Below, in pieces: positions 22,591 to 31,923 of a stretch of DNA of 64,000 bases. The DNA is from Myrica gale. Its lineage: Eukaryota > Streptophyta > Magnoliopsida > Fagales > Myricaceae. The notes beneath the pieces are model-generated. The model was given only the letters and a program-made list of their open reading frames with translations. It was not told the origin of the DNA and made no database searches. The DNA is taken from positions 18,871,001 to 18,935,000 of the forward strand of contig OZ005603.1 of assembly GCA_963930655.1 (NCBI GenBank), given 5' to 3'. Numbering within the stretch: the first letter of the stretch is position 1; the number at the start of each line of letters is the position of its first letter. The translations under genes were made by a program, and so were the position numbers.

Positions 22591-23830
22591 GAATTTGTTT
22601 TGTAGGATTCAAGAAAGAAGAAATGCAATAATTGGTTCTTGGACAGTGGATGTTCAATACACATGACCGGTGACTCATCAAGATTCTCAAGGCTATCAAC
22701 CATCAAAGGTGGAAATGTAACATTTGGCGACAACTCCAAAGGGAAAATAATTGGTATAGGCAATATTGGCGGTAACAACATTCCTCTTTTTGAAAATATC
22801 TTATTAGTTGATAAATTGAAGCACAATTTGCTTAGTATTAGTCAACTTTGTGATAAAGGTTATAGAGTTGTGTTCGAATCTTCTCGATGCCTTATTGAAA
22901 ATGTCATTGATGGTAAATTATTGTTCATTGGTCATAGGACTTCAAATGTGTATAAGATTGACATTGATCAAAATGCTTGTGTAGATAATTGTCTAGTGGT
23001 CAATGTAAATTATAGTTGGCTATGACAGAAGATTATGTCATGCTAGCATGCATCAAATTTTGAAAATTTCAAAGCATGATATTGTGAATGGACTACCCAA
23101 GTTAAATTTTGAAAATGACTATGTTTGTGAAGCTTGTCAAATGGGAAAACAAGTGAAAACCTCTTTTAAATCCAAAAATTTCATTTCAACTAGTAGACCT
23201 CTACAATTACTTCACTTGGATTTATTTGGTCCATCAAGAACTCAAAGTCTTGGTGGAAAGTCCTATGCATTTGTAATTGTGGATGACTACTCTAGGTTCA
23301 CTTGGATTTTGTTTTTAGCTTCAAAATATGAGATCATTCATTAAATATTCAAATTTTCAAAAGGGTGCAAAACGCAAAAGGATACACTATTATGGTCATT
23401 AGAAGTGATCATGGTGGTGAATTCGTTAATGAGAAGTTCGAATCATTTTGTAGCATGAATGATTATGAGCATAATTTTTCAACACCTAGAACTCCTCAAC
23501 AAAATGGGGTATTTGAGAGAGAATACAACTATTCAAGAGATGACAAGAACTATTTTGAATGAAAACAACTATTCAAGAGATGTCAATACTTCTATTTTGA
23601 ATAGAATACAACTATTCAAGAGATGTCAATACTTCTTGCTATGTTTTGAATAGGGTATCTGTGAGACCCACTTTGAAGAAAACTCCTTACGAGCTTTGGA
23701 AAGATAGAAAACCCAACATCCATTATTTCAAAGTCTTTGGTTGCAAATGCTTCATTTTAAATACCAAAGACAACCTTGGAAAATTTGATTCTAAAACCGA
23801 TGTTGGAATTTTTCCTTGGATACTCTAATT
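22591..23830 (+). pseudogene. pol: Protease and integrase region of the SIRE-type element
   Basis: The protease has WFLDSGCSIHMTGD with the DSG active-site triplet and the downstream NLLSISQLCDKGY. A GAG-pre-integrase zinc domain follows (YVCEACQMGKQ). The integrase core begins LLHLDLFGP, with VIVDDYSRFTWI and RSDHGGEFVNEKFESFC, then TPRTPQQNGV. The later piece with KKTPYELWKDRKPNIHYFKVFGC is the usual end of the core in Copia elements. It is a fossil with several breaks. Confidence 0.9.
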
Positions 23831-24070
23831 TAAGCAAAGCATATAGATTATAACAAAATGACTTTTTGTGTTGAAGAATAAATGCATATTACTTTTGATG
23901 AATCTAATAGTCCATTTGAGAAAAATGCAAGTGTAGATATTGAAGATATTGAGGGGGAGATGGAAGGACTTGAAATCAACATTAACCCTACTCAAAGTGA
24001 GGATGTTCAACCTCCAAGAGAAGAAAATATTCAACCTTTGTAAGGAGAAGGTACTTCACAAGAACTCCCT

Positions 24071-24580
24071 ATGGAGTGGAGGTATGCTACTAGCCACCCT
24101 CAAGAGTTAATTATTGGTGATCCCTCACATGGAACTAGAACTAGAGCTTCACTTAGAAATATTTGTAATCATCTTGCATTCGTGTCTCAAATTGAACCTA
24201 AGACTTTTCTTGAAGCCAAAAACGATGAAAGTTGGATTTTGACAATGCAAGAAGAGTTAAACCAATTTGAGAGAAACCAGGTTTGGGAACATGTCCCTAG
24301 ACCCAAGGATCAAACCATTATTGACACAAAATGGGTCTTTAGGAACAAGGTTGATGAGCACTGTACTATTGTTAGAAACAAAGTTAAATTAGTTGCTAAA
24401 GGCTATAATCAAGAAGAAGAGATTGATTATGATGAAACATATACACCCGTAGCACGTTTGGAATCCATTAGAATGCTTTTGGCCTTTGCTTGCTATAAAA
24501 ATTTTATGCTTTATCAAATGGATGTGAAAAGTGCTTTCTTAAATGGATTTATCTCGGAAGAAGTCTATGAAAAACAACCA
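24071..24580 (+). pseudogene. pol: Start of reverse transcriptase, SIRE-type element
   Basis: Motifs in order: WILTMQEELNQFERNQVWE, TKWVFRNKVDEH, NKVKLVAKGYNQEEEIDYDE, TYTPVARLESIRMLLAFAC and MDVKSAFLNGFISEEVYEKQP, the first half of the Copia RT domain (RVT_2). The open frame does not end at the element junction: it runs on into the inserted chromovirus LTR as far as 24748 and there encodes that LTR's own PVTRARANKFKELL tail. The middle part of RT is absent around this insertion. Confidence 0.9.
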
Positions 24581-25329
24581 CAAGTTCCCATTGGGCCGGT
24601 TACGAGGGCACGAGCCAATAAGTTTAAGGAGCTACTCAGTGGGCTGACTCAAGTGGCATGGGCTCAAGCAAATTCATGGAGGCCCATCGAAGCAGACTCA
24701 CTTGGCCCACAAAGGAGTGTCAATTTTATTCACGTTCTAGAAGGCTGAGTATCAAGTTGGAAAGAAACATTTTTGGGGATTTTCTAGAAGGGTCTCTATG
24801 ATAGGCGCCCAAATCGTTCCTTTTATATTCCCTATTCTTATTTTTGGGCGTCCATCAACTATTTCCTTATGTAGAACTCTATTTTAGGCGTCCAATATTT
24901 AGTTAGGCAAGCAAGGGATTATTTCCTTAATTGCTCTCTTTGTTTTAGGTAAGCAAGGATTTCTTTCCTTGCTCAAATTTGCTTTACTCGACCAGCCCTT
25001 GTTTCCTAGGATAGAATTTGTTTCCATGTTATTTCTAGCTTATAAATAGGAGCATCTTGCATTGTAATTCGAACAACTTGGATCAATATATTTTTTAAGG
25101 TTTAATTCTCTTTGATTCTTTGAAGAACTTCTCGAACTTATCGGGATTTCCCGTGGCGTTCAACTCGACTTATCAAACGGATTTTCATTCCCGTTTGTGG
25201 CGTCATCATCATCCGAGGTTCTTCCTTTCTTAAGCAACAGGTCGAGGTTCCATCCGAATCAGTCCTAGAAACGATCTTGGGTTCCCTAAAGTTGTCGGGT
25301 CTAGTTACGGGATAACGGGGATCGCATCA
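24581..25329 (+). mobile_element. Chromovirus LTR inside the Copia RT region
   Basis: It starts within CAAGTTCCCATTGGGCCGGT, just inside a normal LTR start, and ends GGGGATCGCATCA at 25329. It closely resembles the LTR at 51374-52149. No 5-bp duplication is present and a stretch of the Copia RT is missing, so insertion was followed by deletion or the LTR arrived by recombination. A TATA-like TATAAATAGGAGC is near 25040. Confidence 0.85.
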
Positions 25330-25583
25330 TCTAAAAACAATGATATTATAATTGTACAAATTTATGTGGATTACATTATTTTTGATGCTACTAATGACTC
25401 TATTTGTCAAGAATTTTCTAAGTTTATGCATGAAGAGTTTGAGATGAGTATGATGGGTGAGCTCAACTTCTTCCTTGGACTTCAAATCAAGCAATCCAAA
25501 GAAGGAATCTTCATAAATCAAGCCAACTATACAAAGGACCTACTCAAACGCTATGGAATGGAGACCTTTAAAGCGGCCGAAAC
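25330..25583 (+). pseudogene. pol: Middle-to-late reverse transcriptase piece, SIRE-type element
   Basis: It encodes SKNNDIIIVQIYVDY, the region of the Copia catalytic YVDD motif, then FEMSMMGELNFFLGLQIKQS and IFINQANYTKDLLKRYGME. The following codons lie beyond the giant-LTR element, at 36099. It is a fossil. Confidence 0.9.
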
Positions 25584-28500
25584 TGTGAGACCCCGAAAAA
25601 TCAGTACGTACTCCGTGGTAAGCTTAAGGATTCAGTGATTTGTTTTGAATTAATGAGTTCATGGTATGATCTAAATTTAATGAGCATTATGGAATATCAA
25701 TGGATGAGGTCTACATTTTAAGGTAGCCAATTTAAGTTGTTAGATTAAATGTATTTCTTTTTAATATCCTTGATTAATTTTGAAGGATTATGTTATGGAC
25801 CATATTATTGGGCCTTAGCCTTTAGGCTTGTGAAATGGACTTGAGACTTGTGATATTGGGCCTTAGACAAATATTATTGGGCTATCAAAGTCTTATGTGA
25901 TTGAAATGTTAGTGGGCCTAACTTTAAAGATTGGTGTTAATGGGCCCTATCCTTTAAACTTATGAATTGGATCTAAGATGGTGTTGTTGGGCCTTGGATT
26001 AATGTTGTTGGGCTGCCCAATGGGTCTTGGAGTTAAGTTATAATATAAGATTAGTAGTACTAATCATTCATTAAGCCAACTAAGTATGCTATGTAACTAG
26101 GTTGGTTGAGTTGTAACTAAGTAAACTAAACTAGTTGGATTTCAACCAAGGGAACTAAATGGTTGAACTAAGCATTAAATATGGAATTCAAATGTGTGGT
26201 GGAGGGTGATTTTCGTGGGTTGCAAGATAGACATAAGGGAGACAAGACATGACAAGTTGAAAAGTAAATTTTGGAAGGAAAAACTTCCCTTTGACCGAAC
26301 ATAAGGCCAAGTTCATGCTCCCTTGCTTTTTGGCTTTTCATTTCACACCCATCACACTTCCTTTCCACTTTATTTGTGTCACCTCACTTCTTTGGAGCCA
26401 TTTGGTCGACCAACACAATCCAAAAGAGAGAAACCCAAAGCCAAAACCGAAATCAAGAGAGAAAGGGAGAGGAAGAGAGAACTTGGTGTAAACCGAACCT
26501 TTTGGAGCCACAAAGAGTGATTTCAAGCTTGGACCAAGGGGATTTCGTGTAAGGGGGAAGGAGAAGAAGGAGTAGAAGGAAAAAGGGAGGTCTTGCAAGA
26601 AGAAGAAAGGAAGGAGAAGACAAAGGACAACCAAGGTAACAACCGGATCTTATTTCCTTCTTGTTGGCCGAACCCTCTTGTGATTAGATCTTAAAATGTG
26701 AGTTGTGTTGTGCTTGGATATTGTGAGATCTTGAATGATTAAAGAACCTTAAGTTATTTAGTAGGTGAAGGAGAGAGAAATTTTGCAAGGGAACAAGGAG
26801 AAGGAACAAGGAACAACAAGGTAGAAACCGAATCTACCATTTCTCTTGGTGGCCGAAACTGTTGGTGAATAGATCTTGAACTTTTATGCTTTGATGATGT
26901 TGAATATTGCTAGATCTGGTGTTATTAAGATGTATAAGAGTAGATCTAGCCATGTATGTTCTAGATCTAAGGTTGAATGTGAAGAAAAATGCAAATGGAG
27001 AACAATGTATGTTAAAGGAAGCTAGATCTAAGTTCATGCTAAGTTGGTGGGTTGTAAGTTGTAAATCTCCTTAGATCTATGGTTATGGATGTGTTGGAAT
27101 GTTAGATCTAAGTGTTTGACCATTGTTATGATGATTTAATGAACAATATACATGTGAAGAGGTTCCGAAATATGGAAGAAATGCACGATAAAGAGGGAGA
27201 TAGGACAAATGTAAGATTTGGCATAAATCACTATGATGGCCGAACCATGCAACCCTAAATTGCATTTTGCTGCTTATGTTTGGTGTTAGATCTAAGAGCA
27301 TGAATGAATGTGAGTATGTACTGACTTGTTATTGGAAAATGCATGTAAGTTTGGTTGTGAATCGAGGAAGTTGCATGCAAATGAATAATGAGAAAATTCC
27401 AAGTGTTCCATGATATGGTGTTGGCCGAATGTCACTTTGTCCTTGATCTTGAATTATGTTATGATAGGTAGTTCTTAGGTTGTGAAATTGTTGAATGGAG
27501 GATGGGATCACCATGGGAGATGAAGTTGTAATTAAAGAACACATAAGATTGGTGTTGGCCGAATGCCATGAGGAAGAGAAAGCCGAATTGCAAGCTTGTA
27601 ACAATTGGACTTGTAACAATTGGAGATTTTATTTGCTTGTGATGAATGAATAAAATTAGGATTTTGGCCAAACAAATTAAAAGATGTTAAGGCTTAAAGG
27701 ATCGAGTTAAAGGATTAACAAGCCTTGTGATGTTAAGCATGGATTAAGGATTCAATTAGAATGATTTAATGTTGGCCAAATCCTATTTAGGGCAGAGTGA
27801 GACATAATCGTAATGATATGTATATCAAAGCTAAGGATTAGAGAGCCTTGACCTTATGAGGAGAAAAGTGTAAACCCTAATCAAGATATCTATAAGTATA
27901 TGTGCATAGATATTATATTGCAATACTAAATAATTAAATGACCTAAGTTTTAAATATTAGTTAAAGAATAAATTAAATAAAATATTTAATGATTAAAAGA
28001 ATTATATTGATATATATATATATATTATCAAAAAGAAAATATAATATAGTTGCCATTCGGAAACATTTCCGATGAATGGAAGGTACGAAGTCAAGTGATG
28101 AACGGGAAGTTCAAGATGGATTAAGAAAAATCCGGCAACTATATTATCCATTAAATTAAGTAATGCGTAGAATTATCGCTACTTGTCCTTAGTGGACTTC
28201 AAGAGGACTGTCGGGTAATTCGTAGGACCGACACATACCGATATGGTTTCATCTATACGCAGTACATTTAAAGATTGAACCTATTCATTGTAGGCGAGGA
28301 GCCAAGTGAGCAAAGGAGAATTTGCGAGGAGTACTGTAAGTGAATCTTACCCCTTTTGGAAAACTGGAATGATACACTGCATGTTTTATTGTGCATGGCA
28401 AGATGTTTTAATACATATGTAATGTATTGCATGAAGAATGTTTCAAGTACGCATGATGTTTCGAACATGTCATAGCATGATCATTTGCATGAACGCATGA

Positions 28501-28662
28501 GAGACGTTTTGATGCAAATGAAATTACGATGTTTTCAAGAGTGACATGACATGTTCATTTCATAGAAACATGAAAAGTTGTTTTATGCAAATGAAAGAGA
28601 ATTTATGTTATGATTGAGCCGGAGGCTTTGGTTGAACACGTACTAAGTTAAGTGAGGTTCGA

Positions 28663-28797
28663 CATCCATGCCGAGGGACGTTGTTCGTGAAGGATGGATG
28701 GATGGACGCCCATACCGAGGGACGTTGTTCGTGAAGGATGGGTTAGTCCCTGAGGTATGTGCAACCACACCGAGGAACGTTGCTCGAGAAGGTGTGG
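28663..28797 (+). other. Three tandem stem-loop repeats in giant LTR
   Basis: Stems: CATCCATGCC (28663-28672) with GGATGGATG (28692-28700); CCCATACC (28709-28716) with GGATGGG (28736-28742); CCACACC (28765-28771) with GGTGTGG (28791-28797, perfect 7 bp). Loops share GAGG-ACGTTG-TCG-GAA. The same set is in the 3' LTR at about 35000-35136. Confidence 0.65.
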
Positions 28798-29691
28798 CGC
28801 CTCCAAGGGTCGTGTCTAGCCATCAGGCCTGGGGCAACTACGGGCTAGCTCGACCAGATGTAAGGTCTCCAAGGGAATTCGGGGACGGTTCCGAAGGGAA
28901 CGCACAACCCTGACTTCAGGGGTCAAATGGAGCGAGCCAAGAGTAAGAGATACGAAATGGTTGTGAAAAGGCCAACAGTGGCACAAGTATGGAAAGAATG
29001 ATTTTCAAGGGCCAAGGGCCAATTTTATAAGCAAGAATGAAAGAATGATTTCAAGGGCCAAGGGCCAATTTTATAAGCAAGAATGAAAGAAAAATTTTCA
29101 AGGGCCTGGGGCCAATTTCGAGATTTGAAATGCATTTGAAAAGGCCAAGAGTGGCAAGAGATTTTAGTGCATGGCATGTGCATCACGGAGCATGCATATG
29201 CATCATGACTTTTTATGCACTAACTCATGAATTACAGTTTTGCATTTCTTCTCTTATCGCTACAGTGTATTGAAGTAAGTATGCTTTTAAAGCTATGTTT
29301 TATTAAAGTTCATGTTTCAACTGTTGTTCCTTACTGAGTCTTTCGACTCATAGTTTGTAAAACGTATCATTCCAGATCCACAAGATAACTGGGGAGCAGA
29401 GGAGTATCTCACGTAGAAATCCTGGAAGTTTGGGGATTGGAGCCGGAGTTTGTGAACTCCGAAGTAGCACTTGGGAGTGCTGGTTTTGATCAAGTGGCAG
29501 TATGTTGCCCTAGTACGTTTTGTATAAGTTGCGAACAAGATGCAATGTATAGACTTTTCTGAATTATGATGCATATACCGAGAGGTTATGATCTTTGAGC
29601 TTGTATCTCAGCCAACATGTGGATCCTGAGTGAGCCATCCTATGTATATAAAAAAAAAAAAATTCCGCTGTAAGAGTTAGTGTAAACGCTG

Positions 29692-29755
29692 GAGTGTTCC
29701 CGGGGAATGCTCGCGGCTGTCACGGTCCCTGCGGGATGGCGTTCGGGGCGTGACA
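29692..29755 (+). other. Structured terminus of giant LTR
   Basis: GAGTGTTCC (29692-29700) pairs with GGAATGCTC (29704-29712) through nine positions, two of them G-U. Then TGTCACG...CGTGACA encloses TCCC-TGC-GGGA. The identical block ends the 3' LTR (36030-36093). Confidence 0.65.
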
Positions 29756-29760
29756 GAAAG

Positions 29761-29771
29761 TGGTATCAGAG
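29761..29771 (+). other. Primer binding site
   Basis: TGGTATCAGAG lies five bases after the 5' LTR and matches the initiator methionine tRNA primer site exactly over 11 bases. Confidence 0.92.
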
Positions 29772-29975
29772 GGAAAAGATCGAAGTACTAGGAGTTGAAC
29801 CCTAGTAGGTAGCTGTATGTTGGAGTTGGCTGAGTACATAGATAGAAGCTCGTTCCTTAACTAGGTCAGACATCTTAGACCTAGGATTGGATGTTGAGGA
29901 TTTAGACCAAGTGCTCAGGTTATGATGTTTCCTTGCGTATATCTTATAATCTAATATGAAGTGTTGAAGTGCAGA

Positions 29976-31051
29976 ATGACATACCGAAGGCAAGGAGGCA
30001 GGGGTCGAGGGCCCGAGGAGCCGGGCGTCTCAACCGAAGATGTGTTACGTCACATGGCTCAGCTAGTGGCTGAGCATGTACAACAAGGTGGACGTGGGGA
30101 AGAGGATAGAGGCCGCCCCACTGGTTGCACCTTTGATCAATTTAATCGACAACACTCGCCAGGATATAGCGGGAAGGGAGATGGAATCATTGCGGAGAAT
30201 TGGCTTCTGGAGATTAAAGAACTCTTTGAAGTTCTGGAGTGTACCGACGCTCAGCGCGTCAACTTCGCCGCCTTTAAGTTACAAGGCGATGCGAAGAGGT
30301 GGTGGCAATCGACGAAATTATTATTGGCTCAGGAGTTGGGTCAACAAGCGATTACTTGGGAGCGGTTCCAGCAGGAATTTTTGGACCGATATTTCCCACG
30401 GACAGCACGGGAAGCAAAGGCGAGGGAGTTCGCTACTCTTGCCCAGGGTACGATGACAGTAGAGCAGTACGCTGCTCGTTTCATGGAATTGGTGAGGTTC
30501 GCCCCTTACCTAGTGCCTGATGAAGAGAGGAAGGCACGAAAATTTGAGGAAGGATTACATCCTCGTATCTACGATCGAGTTTACAGTCACAATTTGAGGA
30601 TTCTAGCAGAGGTGGTTGAGAGGGCCATTATTGTCGAAAGGGGGTTGCAGCGGACAGCAGCCTACTATGAGCAACAGAAGAGGAAGGCATCTTCCCAACC
30701 CTCAGTGCCCAGAAACCCTGGAAGAAGAATAGACAAGAGCCGCCTCAGGGGCAGAATCAAGGATCCGGGGAAGTCCCGAACAATGAGGGAAACCAACTTC
30801 CACTATGTAATAGATGCGGGAAGAGGCACCTTGGAGGCTGCAGGCAGGGAGTGTGCTTCCAATGTGGGAAGCCGGGCCATATAGCGAGGTACTGTCAAGT
30901 TGGTGGGGACGCAAACGCAACACCCCGGCCTGTGCAGCAGAACAACGTCGGGAGGCCAGGGGGGCCGACCCAAGCAAGGTTGTATGCCCTAACTCCGGGG
31001 GAGGCCGATGTTCGAACGAATGTGGTGGCAGGTAAGTTGCCCTTGCCCTAG
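29976..31051 (+). CDS. gag: Gag region with zinc knuckle, gag-only Gypsy element
   Basis: The likely start is the ATG at 29976, since GTGCAGAATGACA is shared with the related gag start at 63912; the first part is open to 30884. An Arg/Gly-rich N-terminus precedes VSTEDVLRHMAQLVAEHVQQ, then the capsid domain of retrotransposon gag with FNRQHSPGYSGKGDG, AENWLLEIKELFEVL, FAAFKLQGDAKRWW, FLDRYFPRTAREAKAREF and MTVEQYAARFMELVRFAPYL. A CCHC knuckle CFQCGKPGHIARYC is encoded at about 30854-30895. The protein would form the virus-like particle. It is part of a fossil element and at least one break is present across the whole region. Confidence 0.88.
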
Positions 31052-31910
31052 GGGGAAGTGTTAGTCCTATTTAATTCGGGAGGCCACACATTCATTCATT
31101 GCATCTGCATGTTGTAAGGCAACGAATATGAGGCATGAATCACGAGAATATACTCTAATGGTGTTATTGTGGCAGAGTCAATTGAGATCGAATATTGAAG
31201 AATAGTTCGATAGAAGTTGAAAGGAAAATGATGATTCCTGATTTGATTATAATGGAAACAAGGGGAAACTAAGATTTATTCTAGGCACGGATTGGTGGGC
31301 AGTGCTCGGTGATAGTATAAAGTGAGACGAAGGTTGTATCCTAAAAGGAGGGGAGACCGAATTGTTATTTGGCACATTGCAATGGATTTTTTTTTTAGTT
31401 TGACTAAAGCCCCTACGACAGAAGAAATTTCTACAGTGAAGGAATTTCTCGAGTATGTTTTGAGGCATTACTTGGTTTGCCTCCAGTTAGAGAAATGGAG
31501 TTTGGTATCAATTTAGAACCAAGGTCAGCTCCAATAATCGAAAGTTCTATATAGAATGGCACTAGAATGTCGCCTTGGGGAGCACCAGTTTGAAAATATG
31601 AATCAAGGGAAGATTGCAATAGTGGCATATACTTGATGATGCTCATTAAGTGTCGATTGAATAGTGCATGTAGAGCCTTGTAGGTTTTGAGTTTGAGGAA
31701 ATATAAACTTTGTGCTACCTTGATTTAGATCCAGAATCGAGAAGTGCAGTAGACTAGGCTTGGAGACTTTGGTTGGTTGTTGTGAGGATCTTTAGTTTCT
31801 ATATAAATCAGCTTGATGCTTGCTTGATACATGATCACTATTGTGTTGAAAAGAAAAATTCAGAATTATTGGTGGTGGTGGTAATCGAATTCCGAGGTCG
31901 GAATTTTTAT
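31052..31910 (+). pseudogene. Collapsed pol remnant of the gag-only Gypsy element
   Basis: Short traces can be recognised: a protease-like start with VLFNSGG near 31070, and words resembling the segment just before RT (EFGINLEPRSAP-like, then MSPWGAP-like) near 31490-31590. Just before the polypurine tract, TTCCGAGGTCGGAATTTTT resembles the end of pol in Tekay-type chromoviruses. Most of pol (RT core, RNase H, integrase) is absent. It is a fossil. Confidence 0.65.
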
Positions 31911-31923
31911 AAGGAGGGGAGAA
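31911..31923 (+). other. Polypurine tract
   Basis: AAGGAGGGGAGAA directly abuts the 3' LTR start at 31924. This is the normal position for priming of plus-strand DNA. Confidence 0.85.

Larger units (their letters stand above)
25584..29755 (+). repeat. 5' LTR (4172 bp) of the gag-only Gypsy element
   Basis: Besides the termini, it has a purine-rich leader followed by CAAGGTAACA near 26630, a (TA)n run near 28012, a GTAAGTG word at 28336, a 12-bp inverted repeat (28364-28375 with 29364-29375), three tandem stem-loops (28663-28797), the CCCTG-ACTT-CAGGG hairpin near 28909, TGAGTC...GACTCA at 29335-29350 and the terminal hairpin at 29692-29712. Confidence 0.96.

Noticed and set aside
28668-28913. 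81-codon plus-strand frame present in both giant LTRs
   Set aside because: It lies over the tandem stem-loops and repeats with them (RDVVREGW, RGTLFVKDG); the related LTRs at 9952 and 62390 do not keep the frame.
29761-29771. tRNA gene at the primer sites
   Set aside because: Only the 11-12 bp complementary to a tRNA 3' end are present; no cloverleaf surrounds them.
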